Origin: Cytophagales bacterium
Lineage (GTDB): Bacteria; Bacteroidota; Bacteroidia; Cytophagales; Bernardetiaceae
Direction of reading: 5' to 3'
NCBI GenBank assembly: GCA_004293815.1
Contig: RDZD01000029.1
Coordinates: forward strand, 1-59,284
DNA length: 59,284 bases
Shown: one piece after another, positions 27,319-35,602 of the stretch
Numbering within the stretch: position 1 is the first letter of the stretch
How the letters are laid out: the number at the start of each line of letters is the position of its first letter
Made by a program: the position numbers and the translations under genes
The notes under the pieces: model-generated
What the model was told of the DNA's origin: nothing
Seen by the model: the letters and a program-made list of their open reading frames with translations, nothing else
Database searches by the model: none

Positions 27319-28110
27319 ATGAGCTATATACAGGACATTGCCGCCGACTTACTTAGACTAGAAATAAACACCATCATTGTAGACGAACTCACTTGCGATA
27401 AACCCAGCAACTTGAGACGCGCCATGTGGGAGTTAGCTGAAGATTATCGCCTCAAAATTATTGATATAGAAGCAGATGTTTATCATGAAACCACCGAACA
27501 AAAGCGTTTGTTTAAGGCCGAAGAAGCTCTCCTGTTTACTAATCTTACTGGTGGCGAAAAAGGATTTACTGAGCTGCGTGAGTACTGTGAAAAGCTTCTT
27601 CATAAACTAGAACAAGACCTAATCAGCTCTTCGAATGAGGAACTTGAGCAAGATTTAAGGTCTCATATCAATATGGTGGATAGAATACGTCGCCAAAGTT
27701 TGAATATGGTAAACATTTTTAAACAATTGCGAAGAGAAGCCGAAGCTAACCCTGATGATTTTCAGGGCATGGATATCACGAATGACCATAACGAAGAGCA
27801 ACTAGATCAGCTAGAAGACCTAGAGCTATTGCCCATGCAAGTGTCTATGGTGCGTAAAGCTTATGAGATTGGTACACAACAAATTTTGATGCAAACGGTG
27901 GTACAGGTAGAAGGCGATATCACCTCCTACATCACACCTAAGTTTTTGAAACTGGACGCACAAGACCAAAATATTTTGCTTGGCGTTCATAACTCTGCCA
28001 TTGCCAACTCTACCAAAATGTGGCAGTATCTCTTTGATACAGTGGGTAAAATGGCGGGTGAGGCATTCCAGAAACTTATGCCAGGCAGCAAACGCAAAAA
28101 ATTGCGCTAA
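27319..28110 (+). CDS. Conserved-looking soluble protein of unknown function
   Basis: A 263-residue cytoplasmic protein with no signal peptide or membrane segment. It is mainly helical and acidic in the middle (a stretch near DHNEEQLDQLEDLE, about 156-169), and ends in a short basic tail (KRKKLR). No family recognised. The opening (MSYIQDIAADLLRLEINTI) suggests a folded domain of about 95 residues, followed by coiled helices. ATG start with a good promoter. The membrane protein gene begins 21 bases after its stop, so the two almost certainly share a transcript and probably a function. Confidence 0.7.
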   Translation: MSYIQDIAADLLRLEINTIIVDELTCDKPSNLRRAMWELAEDYRLKIIDIEADVYHETTEQKRLFKAEEALLFTNLTGGEKGFTELREYCEKLLHKLEQDLISSSNEELEQDLRSHINMVDRIRRQSLNMVNIFKQLRREAEANPDDFQGMDITNDHNEEQLDQLEDLELLPMQVSMVRKAYEIGTQQILMQTVVQVEGDITSYITPKFLKLDAQDQNILLGVHNSAIANSTKMWQYLFDTVGKMAGEAFQKLMPGSKRKKLR

Positions 28111-28131
28111 ATCCTTACAGAGACCTTAGCC

Positions 28132-28713
28132 ATGAAGTTTTTTAGAGCCTTTAAGCAGCAGTTTTTACCTATCTTTGCCAAGGAGCATCGCCATACCTAT
28201 AGGCTTGTACTCAGTCTTATACGTCAAGCTGCTCAAAAAGGCAGTTATGATTTTATCACACGCTTTAAATACAAAGACAATCCTAAAGAGTTTGGGTTTA
28301 GAACACGTGTGTTTATGGATGCAGACGTGATTCATTACGTTTCTGATATCACCACGTTCCCAAATGATCAAGAGTGGTATGCTTTGTATCAACTGGAGCA
28401 TTCCAAGCACCATAAGCAAATAGAAAAATTTATGGTAGATTTACAAATTGGCACAGGCTTATGGGGCAAAATCATCATCTTACCGCCTTTTTTATACATG
28501 AACTATCGCATTTTGGCGAGTTTGTGGAGTGCTATTAGCAAAGGAGTTATAGATGCCACAGTCTGGTCTTTAATCATAGAAATAGGCATTTTGGTATTAA
28601 TGGTACTTTTTGGGGATCGGATTATGAGTGTGGTGAGTGCGGTGCTGATGAAAATTGTTCAATGGTACATGAACCGCAACAACAAGACCCGTAAGAAAAA
28701 AACTGCTGCTTAA
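28132..28713 (+). CDS. Membrane protein of unknown function, partner of the preceding gene
   Basis: A 193-residue protein. The first 115 residues are soluble and basic-aromatic (FKQQFLPIFAKEHRHTYR), then two hydrophobic segments near 120-135 and 143-160, with a weaker third toward 165-180, and a very basic tail (RNNKTRKKKTAA). No signal peptide. Family not recognised. Second gene of a two-gene unit (21-base gap). The basic tail could contact nucleic acid, phospholipid or the acidic partner; this is speculation. Confidence 0.68.
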   Translation: MKFFRAFKQQFLPIFAKEHRHTYRLVLSLIRQAAQKGSYDFITRFKYKDNPKEFGFRTRVFMDADVIHYVSDITTFPNDQEWYALYQLEHSKHHKQIEKFMVDLQIGTGLWGKIIILPPFLYMNYRILASLWSAISKGVIDATVWSLIIEIGILVLMVLFGDRIMSVVSAVLMKIVQWYMNRNNKTRKKKTAA

Positions 28714-28822
28714 TTTTAGAATTGTATGACTGAAGTTCAATCACATGTTTGTTCGCCTAGGTAATAAATCTACCATAGTGGTGAAAGTTACAAAAAAATG
28801 GAACTCATGTCTCGTCTAAGAA

Positions 28823-28906
28823 GGGCAGAAGCGTAAACACTTATTGATAAAACAACAGAATTTTCTTTGCTTCTGCCCGTAGGCACTTCTGGAACAAGCA
28901 TTCCAG
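28823..28906. terminator. Pair of inverted repeats between convergent genes
   Basis: GGGCAGAAGC (28823-28832) pairs with GCTTCTGCCC (28869-28878) across 36 bases, and CTGGAA (28889-28894) pairs with TTCCAG (28901-28906) across 6 bases. They lie between the convergent genes ending at 28713 (plus) and 28948 (minus) and may end both. No T-tract is attached, so a different structural role is possible. Confidence 0.45.
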
Positions 28907-28947
28907 CGCGTTCATAATAATTTTTAGTAATCTAAGCAGCTATCCAA

Positions 28948-29367
28948 CTAATCAATCGTGGCAATGCACTTAAGCTCGATAGCGATGGGAGTGGGCAAGC
29001 AGTTAATCTCTACAGTGGTGCGGCATGGTAAATTGTCTTTGAAGTATTCTGCATAAAGACGATTATAGGTCTTGAAATCGTCTTTCATATTGGTCAGAAA
29101 AACCGTAACATCTACCAGATTTTCCCACTTACTACCAGCCTGTTCCAGAATAAGCCTCACATTTCTGAACACTGAGTGGCACTGTGCCTCAATGTCATAG
29201 CTTACAATATTACCTGCTTCATTAAGTTCTACTCCTGGTATTTTCTTTGTGCCACGCTCGCGAGGCCCCACGCCTGAGAGAAAAAGCAGGTTACCCACAC
29301 GTCTTGCATGTGGGTAAAGTCCTACTGGTTCTGGTGCTTTGTCTGAATTGATAATTTCGGCAGACAT
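28948..29367 (-). CDS. RidA-family protein, possibly 2-aminomuconate deaminase-like
   Basis: A 139-residue YjgF/YER057c/UK114 (RidA) protein. RidA proteins hydrolyse reactive enamine/imine intermediates released by PLP enzymes. The key arginine (Arg116 in CRTTVEI) and glutamate (Glu131 in IELKCIA) are present. The opening PHARRVGNLLFLSG and the length resemble the 2-aminomuconate deaminase branch, but no other kynurenine-pathway genes are here. It is 36 bases downstream of the transaldolase-like gene and part of a run starting with a PLP enzyme (CBS), which would fit a role in cleaning up PLP-enzyme by-products. ATG start. Confidence 0.82.
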   Translation of the reverse strand: MSAEIINSDKAPEPVGLYPHARRVGNLLFLSGVGPRERGTKKIPGVELNEAGNIVSYDIEAQCHSVFRNVRLILEQAGSKWENLVDVTVFLTNMKDDFKTYNRLYAEYFKDNLPCRTTVEINCLPTPIAIELKCIATID

Positions 29368-29403
29368 ACTTTGTGTTTTCTGGATTGATTTTTAGCTTAA
29401 ATT

Positions 29404-30066
29404 TTAATGCAACTTGAGTTTTTGGCCATCTTCTACAAATTTTTTGAGGCCAATATCGGTAAGAGGGTGATTGAGCAAGTCCAAAAACACCTTAGCGGGT
29501 GCCGTAACTACGTGCGCACCTATCTCCGCACACTTGAGAATGTGCATAGGATGACGTATAGAGGCCGCTAAAATTTCTGTGTCGTAGTCATAGTTCAAGA
29601 AAATTTCATTGATGCTTTCTATAAGATCTAAACCATCTGTAGAAATATCATCCAAACGTCCTACAAAAGGAGATACAAAACTTGCACCAGCTTTGGCAGC
29701 CACAAGTGCTTGCATGGCAGAAAATACCAGTGTGCAGTTAGTTCTGATGTCTTTGTTCGTAAAATAGTGAATGGCGCGAATACCGTCTTTGGTCATAGGC
29801 ACTTTTACCACAATACCTTCATGAATTTCAGCCAGCTCTTCACCTTCTCTTATCATGCCTGCGTAGTCTGTAGAAAGCACTTCAGCACTCACTTCGCCGC
29901 CGTCCACGATATCGCAAATGGCCTTATAGTGAGCAAAAATATTGTTCTTACCCGTGATGCCTTCTTTGGCCATAAGGCTAGGGTTCGTTGTAACGCCGTC
30001 TAGAATGCCTAGGTTATTGATTTCGCGTATTTCGTTGAGGTTAGCGGTGTCAATAAAAAATCTCAT
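29404..30066 (-). CDS. Transaldolase / fructose-6-phosphate aldolase family protein
   Basis: A 220-residue TIM-barrel aldolase of the short transaldolase (subfamily 3B/FSA) group. It opens with MRFFIDTANLNEIRE and has DGVTTNPSL and the Schiff-base lysine Lys88 in GIVVKVPMT, followed by NCTLVFSAMQA and SPFVGRLDD. These proteins act as transaldolase in the pentose phosphate pathway or as fructose-6-phosphate aldolase; the two cannot be separated by eye. ATG start, 70 bases after the CBS stop and 36 bases before the RidA start. Confidence 0.9.
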   Translation of the reverse strand: MRFFIDTANLNEIREINNLGILDGVTTNPSLMAKEGITGKNNIFAHYKAICDIVDGGEVSAEVLSTDYAGMIREGEELAEIHEGIVVKVPMTKDGIRAIHYFTNKDIRTNCTLVFSAMQALVAAKAGASFVSPFVGRLDDISTDGLDLIESINEIFLNYDYDTEILAASIRHPMHILKCAEIGAHVVTAPAKVFLDLLNHPLTDIGLKKFVEDGQKLKLH

Positions 30067-30136
30067 TGTTTGTGTTTTTTAGAGGTAAAATGTTTATTGG
30101 TATTTTTGAATAAGAAAGATACATCACAAAAGACCT

Positions 30137-31510
30137 CTAGCTTTGCTGAGCCAGTGCTTCCAACAAATCGTGCTGGGTAATGATGTGAATCTTTTCTTGC
30201 GCATCACGCACAAGCAAAGCCGGATTTTCTTTGGTTATAAGAGAGGCCAACGCATCTAATGAGTTATCCATGCCTACAAACTGGAAGGGGGCACCCATAA
30301 CCTCTCCCACACTTTTTTGTCTAACGTCTGGGTTTTCTATAAGCAGTACCAATATACGGCTGTCTATAAGACTGCCCACAATCTCACCGTTTTCCTCAAC
30401 GGTCATTTGTGAAATACCTGCTTTATGCATGAGGCCAATAGCTTCACCCACTGACTGTTTTGAGCTTAAAGACATCAGTTGGCTGTTGCCGCGGTTTTTG
30501 ATGATATCGCGAGCTGTAGAAAACTCGCGCTCCAAAAAACCATGGTCTTTCATCCAACGATCGTTATAAACTTTGTTCAAATAACGTGTTCCATGGTCTG
30601 GCAAGATAATCACCATAACGTCTTCCTCTTTGAGATGCTGAGCTGCATACTCCAAAGCCCCAAACACTGCCGAGCCGCAAGACCAGCCTACAAAAAGTCC
30701 TTCTTCACGTGCCAAGCGTCTAGTCATTAGAGCTGCATCTTTGTCGGTAACTTTTATAAATTGATCTATTTGACTAAAATCTACGTTTTGGGGTAAAATA
30801 TCCTCGCCGATACCTTCAGTAAGATAAGGATAAATTTCTTTCTCATCAAAAATGCCTGTTTCTTTGTATTTTTTAAATACCGAGCCATAAGTATCTAAAC
30901 CTACAACTTTAATATTCGGATTTTTGCTTCTCAGATATTTAGCCGTGCCGCATATCGTGCCACCTGTACCTACGCCCGCTGCAAAGTGAGTAATTTTGCC
31001 GTTGGTATCGTCCCAGATTTCAGGGCCAGTGCCATCGTAATGTGCAGCAGTATTTGAAAGGTTATCGTACTGGTTGGGATAAAAAGAGTTTGGTATTTCT
31101 TTATTCAAACGTCTAGCCACCGAGTAGTAAGAACGCGGGTCATCAGGTGTGACGTTGGTTGGGCAAATAACGACTTCTGCACCCAAAGCTCTGAGTACAT
31201 CAATTTTTTCTTGCGATTGCTTATCTGAAACTGTAAAAATACACTTATAGCCTTTTTTGATAGCGGCTAAAGCCAAGCCCATACCCGTATTGCCGGATGT
31301 CCCCTCAATGATGGTTCCACCTGGTTTGATAATACCTGCTTTTTCAGCGTCCTCTATCATTCGAACACCAATTCGGTCTTTGATAGAGTTGCCAGGATTG
31401 AAATATTCAACTTTAACGAGTATAGTACCTTTTATGCCTTTGCTGACGCTATTCAAGCGCACGAGTGGGGTGTTTCCGATGGCATCTACGATAGAAGCGT
31501 GGTATTTCAT
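30137..31510 (-). CDS. Cystathionine beta-synthase
   Basis: A 457-residue PLP enzyme that condenses homocysteine and serine to cystathionine in transsulfuration. The PLP lysine is Lys44 (PGNSIKDR); the phosphate-binding TSGNTGMG and GVGTGGTI loops are present. EGIGEDILPQ and a C-terminal part with PDHGTRYLNKVYNDRWM match CBS better than cysteine synthase. About 335-457 holds a pair of CBS regulatory domains, which bind adenosyl ligands in relatives. A GTG at 31540 opens the frame earlier, but it lies in the -7 box of a near-perfect promoter, so the ATG at 31510 is chosen. With metX in the same window, this supports a methionine-cysteine network. Confidence 0.88.
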   Translation of the reverse strand: MKYHASIVDAIGNTPLVRLNSVSKGIKGTILVKVEYFNPGNSIKDRIGVRMIEDAEKAGIIKPGGTIIEGTSGNTGMGLALAAIKKGYKCIFTVSDKQSQEKIDVLRALGAEVVICPTNVTPDDPRSYYSVARRLNKEIPNSFYPNQYDNLSNTAAHYDGTGPEIWDDTNGKITHFAAGVGTGGTICGTAKYLRSKNPNIKVVGLDTYGSVFKKYKETGIFDEKEIYPYLTEGIGEDILPQNVDFSQIDQFIKVTDKDAALMTRRLAREEGLFVGWSCGSAVFGALEYAAQHLKEEDVMVIILPDHGTRYLNKVYNDRWMKDHGFLEREFSTARDIIKNRGNSQLMSLSSKQSVGEAIGLMHKAGISQMTVEENGEIVGSLIDSRILVLLIENPDVRQKSVGEVMGAPFQFVGMDNSLDALASLITKENPALLVRDAQEKIHIITQHDLLEALAQQS

Positions 31511-31539
31511 AGTGCTTTTTTTGAGAGTGAAGCTTGCCA

Positions 31540-31570
31540 CAAAGGTACACCTTTAAAAATAAAACCCAAA
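31540..31570 (-). promoter_or_regulatory. Promoter of the cystathionine beta-synthase gene
   Basis: Minus strand: TTTG (31570-31567), 19 bases, TACCTTTG (31547-31540). Both boxes match the Bacteroidota consensus with ideal spacing. The predicted leader is about 25 bases to the ATG at 31510. Confidence 0.65.
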
Positions 31571-31629
31571 ATTATGTATGTGGTTTGCATTATGAATGCG
31601 TCGTTAGTAAATAGGGTAAAATTCCTTCG

Positions 31630-31637
31630 TAATTTTG
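31630..31637 (+). promoter_or_regulatory. Candidate -7 element for cphA
   Basis: TAATTTTG matches TAnnTTTG and lies about 165 bases upstream of the cphA ATG. The -33 region has TTA (31604-31606) rather than TTG, 23 bases away. The long A/T-rich leader that would follow holds no structure I can call. Confidence 0.35.
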
Positions 31638-31801
31638 CGTAAGCCTTAAAAATAGCAAGATTTAGAAATTTGAGCACTTAACAGATATAGACAAATTATT
31701 TCCCTTTTTTTGGAATTTTTAAAATTTCTTTTTTTATTGATGCACTTTGTCATACATTTATTAGCATATACTTTCTGAACACCCCAAATTAGCATTTGAA
31801 T

Positions 31802-34426
31802 ATGAAGATTAACCGCATAAACACGCTCAACGGGCCTAATTATTGGTCTATTCGCCGCCACAAACTCATTGTTATGGAGTTAGACTTAGAAGAAATGGAG
31901 GACAGACCCACTAATAAAATAGACGGTTTTTTAGATAGACTCAAAGCACTTCTACCTGGCATGTACGAACACCGTTGCTCTGAAGGTACTCCAGGCGGAT
32001 TTTATAATCGCATTACCGAAGGTACGTGGATGGGGCACGTCATAGAACACATCGCTCTAGAAATACAAACCCTAGCGGGTATGGACTGTGGCTTTGGTCG
32101 CACACGAAGCACAGGCGAGCATGGTGTGTATCACGTGGTGTTTGACTATAAAGAAGCTAAAGTAGGGGCTTATGCTGCGCGTGCGGCTTTCCGTATAGCC
32201 GAAGCCCTCATTGAAGGTAAGGACTATAGTGAAGAACTCAAAGAAGATATTCAAGAAATGCGCGAAATGCGCGACAAAGTGCGCTTAGGGCCAAGTACGA
32301 GCGCGCTTGTGGAAGAGGCTCAAAACAGAGGTATTCCTTGGATTCGTCTTAATCAATACTCGCTTGTACAACTTGGTTATGGCAAAAACCAAAAACGCAT
32401 ACAAGCCACTGTGGCAAGTACCACCAGCAATATTGCTGTGGAAATAGCGTGTGATAAAGAAGATACAAAAAATTTGCTTGAATCATACAATGTGCCTGTC
32501 CCTCGTGGACGCATCGTGCGTAATGAAAGACAGCTCAATGACACACTTGACAATATAGGCTTTCCAGTGGTGCTCAAGCCCATTAATGGCAACCACGGAA
32601 AAGGAGCAACTATCAATGTTAAAACACTCGAGGAGGCCAAAGATGCTCTGAGAATTGCTCAAAAATACTCTACCTCGGTAGTAGTGGAACGCTTTGTACA
32701 CGGACATGACTACCGTCTGCTTGTTATCAACTACCGATTCGTGGCAGCGGCTTTACGCACACCCGCAGCCGTAACTGGTGATGGCGTTTCCTCTATCAAA
32801 CAATTGGTGGAAGAGGTCAATAAAGACCCTAGACGTGGTTTAGGACACGAAAACGTTTTGACTGAAATCAAGATAGATGACCATAGTTTGGCTATTTTAG
32901 CCGAGAAAAACCTCACGGTGGACGGTGTCTTGGCCAAAGGCGAAGAGATTTATCTTAAAAAAACTGCCAATTTAAGCACAGGAGGTACTTCTACAGATGT
33001 TACAGACATTGTACACCCCTATAATGTTTTTATGGCTGAAAGAATAGCTAGAATTGTAGGTTTGGATATTTGTGGTATTGACTTAATGACTTCAGACATC
33101 AGTCTGCCTGTAACCGAAACGGGGGGCTGTGTTTTAGAAGTGAATGCAGCACCTGGCTTTAGAATGCACACTGCGCCTACGGTGGGTCTGCCTCGTAATG
33201 TGGCCGAGCCTGTTATAGATATGCTCTTTCCCCCTGGCGTTCCGAGTCGTATTCCCATTGTGGCTATTACAGGTACTAATGGCAAGACTACAACCACCCG
33301 CCTCATGGCACACTTAGCGCGTTCGGTAGGCTACAAAGTAGGTTTTACAACTTCAGATGGTATCTATATCCAAAATCGTATGCTTGAAGAAGGTGATTGT
33401 ACTGGCCCAAGAAGCACAGAGTTCGTACTCAAAGACCCAACAGTAGACTTTGCCGTATTGGAATGCGCTAGAGGCGGTTTGCTCAAAGGAGGTCTGGGTT
33501 ATCATTTTTGCAACGTAGCCATCATCACCAATGTCGCAGCTGATCATCTTGGTATGCAAGGTATCAATACATTAGAGGATATGGCACGCGTAAAATCAGT
33601 CATTGTCGAGACGGTCATGCCCGAAGGACACGCCATTTTGAATGCCGACGACCAACTCGTGTATGACATGAGAAAAAAGGTAAATTGCAAAGTTGGCTTG
33701 TATAGTGTGCATGATAACAATCCACGTGTGGTATCTCACTGCAAAAATGGTGGTCTGGCCTGTATTGTTGAAAATGGGTATGTAACCATTTGCAAAGGCG
33801 AGTGGAAAATACGCGTGGAGAAAGTAACCAATATTCCACTCACGTTTGGCGGAAAAGCTTTGTTTAACGTCTACAACGTCTTGCCCACTGTTCTAGCTAG
33901 CTTCGTGCAAGGCTTCAAAGTGGAAGACATCAGAGAAGCTTTGCTAACCTTTATTCCTTCGCCGGCACAAACGCCTGGTCGTATGAATCTTTTCAACTTC
34001 AAAGACTTGGTTGTCATGTTGGATTATGCTCACAACGCAGCTGGTTTTCAGGCTATTAAGGGCTTTGTAGAAAAGTATGATGCCGCCAAAAAAGTGGGTA
34101 TCGTAGCGGGTGTAGGTGACCGCCGTGATGAGGATACTATTGCATTGGGAACACTCTCTGCGCAAATGTTCGACGAAATTATCATCAGACAAGACCGTAA
34201 TCTGCGTGGGCGAACAGCAGAAGAAATTATAGAGCTAATTACTTACGGAATCAAGCAAGAGAATCCTAATAAAAAGTACACCATTATTCCTGAGGAGGGC
34301 GAGGCAATTATGCACGGCATCAAAACAGCCGAGAAAGGCTCACTTTTGGTTGTTTGTAGCGATGTAGTGCCTAGGGCTTTGGCTTTGGTTCGCAAACTTA
34401 AAGAAGAAGAGGATGCTAAATCCTAA
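31802..34426 (+). CDS. cphA: Cyanophycin synthetase
   Basis: An 874-residue ATP-dependent ligase that polymerises L-aspartate and L-arginine into cyanophycin, a nitrogen-storage polymer. The N-terminal domain (NGPNYWSIRRHKLIVMELD) is diagnostic. About 215-470 is the ATP-grasp part that adds arginine-type substrates (PVVLKPINGNHGKG). About 480-870 is the Mur-ligase-like part with P-loop GTNGKTTTTR (about 488-497) and LDYAHN. Length matches CphA1. The frame opens at a TTG (31796), but the ATG two codons later gives the normal N-terminus. No cyanophycinase or isoaspartyl dipeptidase gene is in the window. A perfect terminator follows. Confidence 0.92.
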   Translation: MKINRINTLNGPNYWSIRRHKLIVMELDLEEMEDRPTNKIDGFLDRLKALLPGMYEHRCSEGTPGGFYNRITEGTWMGHVIEHIALEIQTLAGMDCGFGRTRSTGEHGVYHVVFDYKEAKVGAYAARAAFRIAEALIEGKDYSEELKEDIQEMREMRDKVRLGPSTSALVEEAQNRGIPWIRLNQYSLVQLGYGKNQKRIQATVASTTSNIAVEIACDKEDTKNLLESYNVPVPRGRIVRNERQLNDTLDNIGFPVVLKPINGNHGKGATINVKTLEEAKDALRIAQKYSTSVVVERFVHGHDYRLLVINYRFVAAALRTPAAVTGDGVSSIKQLVEEVNKDPRRGLGHENVLTEIKIDDHSLAILAEKNLTVDGVLAKGEEIYLKKTANLSTGGTSTDVTDIVHPYNVFMAERIARIVGLDICGIDLMTSDISLPVTETGGCVLEVNAAPGFRMHTAPTVGLPRNVAEPVIDMLFPPGVPSRIPIVAITGTNGKTTTTRLMAHLARSVGYKVGFTTSDGIYIQNRMLEEGDCTGPRSTEFVLKDPTVDFAVLECARGGLLKGGLGYHFCNVAIITNVAADHLGMQGINTLEDMARVKSVIVETVMPEGHAILNADDQLVYDMRKKVNCKVGLYSVHDNNPRVVSHCKNGGLACIVENGYVTICKGEWKIRVEKVTNIPLTFGGKALFNVYNVLPTVLASFVQGFKVEDIREALLTFIPSPAQTPGRMNLFNFKDLVVMLDYAHNAAGFQAIKGFVEKYDAAKKVGIVAGVGDRRDEDTIALGTLSAQMFDEIIIRQDRNLRGRTAEEIIELITYGIKQENPNKKYTIIPEEGEAIMHGIKTAEKGSLLVVCSDVVPRALALVRKLKEEEDAKS

Positions 34427-34444
34427 TATGGTAGCCTGTTTGCC

Positions 34445-34487
34445 AGCAAGCGGAACGTCTCATGTAGACGTTCCGCTTGCTTTTTTT
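34445..34487 (+). terminator. Intrinsic terminator of cphA
   Basis: A perfect 16-bp stem (34445-34460 with 34466-34481), loop CATGT, GC-rich core, followed directly by a run of seven Ts (34481-34487). The strongest terminator in the window. Confidence 0.92.
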
Positions 34488-34635
34488 GGGCTACATTGAT
34501 AGCTAATTCTATTTTTTTGCAACAAAAAACCTGTCAATAGAGTATAATCAGTTGATTTCTCACTCGTGAAAAATTTTATCTTAATTAGAGTGTGGTAGTC
34601 TTTCACTCAATGACCCATTATATCTTAAAAAAACA

Positions 34636-35277
34636 ATGAGAGAACGCATCATAGAGCTGTATAAAAAATATATCAGAGAAAATGCCATGCGCCCCCATAC
34701 GCCCGACGAGCTTTTTAGGGATTCTGAGGACGCTTCTCGCACTGACTTTGACGCACATTTCGTAAATATCAAAGACTTGGAAGATGCGATTTGGTTAGAT
34801 TTTTTTGAAGAAACCCAGCAACGCCTCCGCCGTGAAAGCGTATATGAAGATTACAGCGTGCGAGAAAAGCTTTTGGCTTTTTATTTCACATTGATAGAAG
34901 TTCTCAAAGAAAACAGAAGTTACCTAACCGCTATACCACAAAAAGGTTTTAAATCGCTTCTTGAACGACCTTTTGCTATCATTAAAACGCCCTGTAAGCA
35001 ATATTTTGAAGAATTGATGCAAATTGGTTCTGCTTCTCAAGAAGTTTATGAAAGAAAGTTAATTTCTGGTCAGTATGCCAATTTACTTTGGCTAGAAACA
35101 GAATATATATTGCAGTTTTGGCTCAAGGATAACAGCGCAAACTATGAACAAACCGATGCGGCTATAGAAAAAGCTGCAAATTTAGGGATGGATCTTCTGG
35201 GCAAAAATGTGGCGGACTCTGTTTTTGATTTTGTTAAATTCGCTTTTCAACGCCCAATTAACATATTTAAGGTGTAA
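34636..35277 (+). CDS. TetR-like regulator or relative
   Basis: A 213-residue all-helical cytoplasmic protein. The first 60 residues have the layout of a TetR helix-turn-helix (IIELYKKYI, then TPDELFRD, then DFDAHFVNIKDLEDAIW, where a TetR protein would show YHHFxxKEEL), but the recognition helix is divergent. The rest resembles a TetR C-terminal ligand/dimer domain. It could be a true regulator or a degenerate one. It is separate from cphA (terminator in between). ATG start with A-rich sequence and no Shine-Dalgarno ahead of it. Confidence 0.6.
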   Translation: MRERIIELYKKYIRENAMRPHTPDELFRDSEDASRTDFDAHFVNIKDLEDAIWLDFFEETQQRLRRESVYEDYSVREKLLAFYFTLIEVLKENRSYLTAIPQKGFKSLLERPFAIIKTPCKQYFEELMQIGSASQEVYERKLISGQYANLLWLETEYILQFWLKDNSANYEQTDAAIEKAANLGMDLLGKNVADSVFDFVKFAFQRPINIFKV

Positions 35278-35355
35278 AAATCAGGTATATAGCCCGAAGC
35301 TCTATAATTCTGCACAAATTACCTGCGGCTAAACTATACAAGCGAATATTTCAAT

Positions 35356-35388
35356 ATCCTAAACGCTATCTTTCTTAGCGTTTAGGAT
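35356..35388 (+). terminator. Hairpin in the 325-base gap before mpl
   Basis: A perfect 13-bp stem, 35356-35368 with 35376-35388, and a seven-base loop (TCTTTCT). It lies 80 bases after the TetR-like gene and has no T-tract. Partly complementary outer arms (GGCTAAAC near 35328 and GTTTGTAGCC near 35391) could extend it. The rest of the gap (35278-35602) holds only the mpl promoter. Confidence 0.55.
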
Positions 35389-35532
35389 GAGTTTGTAGCC
35401 GTAGATTTCAAGTAACAGCATATCTTTGATTTTCAATCAATTGCAGCAATAAAATCTTATTTCATTCAATGGCTTGACTTGGTATTAAGAACTTCTCTCG
35501 GTTTTTTTGAATAAAAATAACAAAGCGCATCG

Positions 35533-35561
35533 TTTGATACAGAACTTTTGAACTATATTTG
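35533..35561 (+). promoter_or_regulatory. Promoter of the Mpl-type ligase gene
   Basis: TTTG (35533-35536), 17 bases, TATATTTG (35554-35561). Leader about 35 bases to the ATG at 35603. Confidence 0.6.
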
Positions 35562-35602
35562 CGGTTTAGTAAAATTCGCCCAATTCAATTTGCGGAAACT
35601 TA

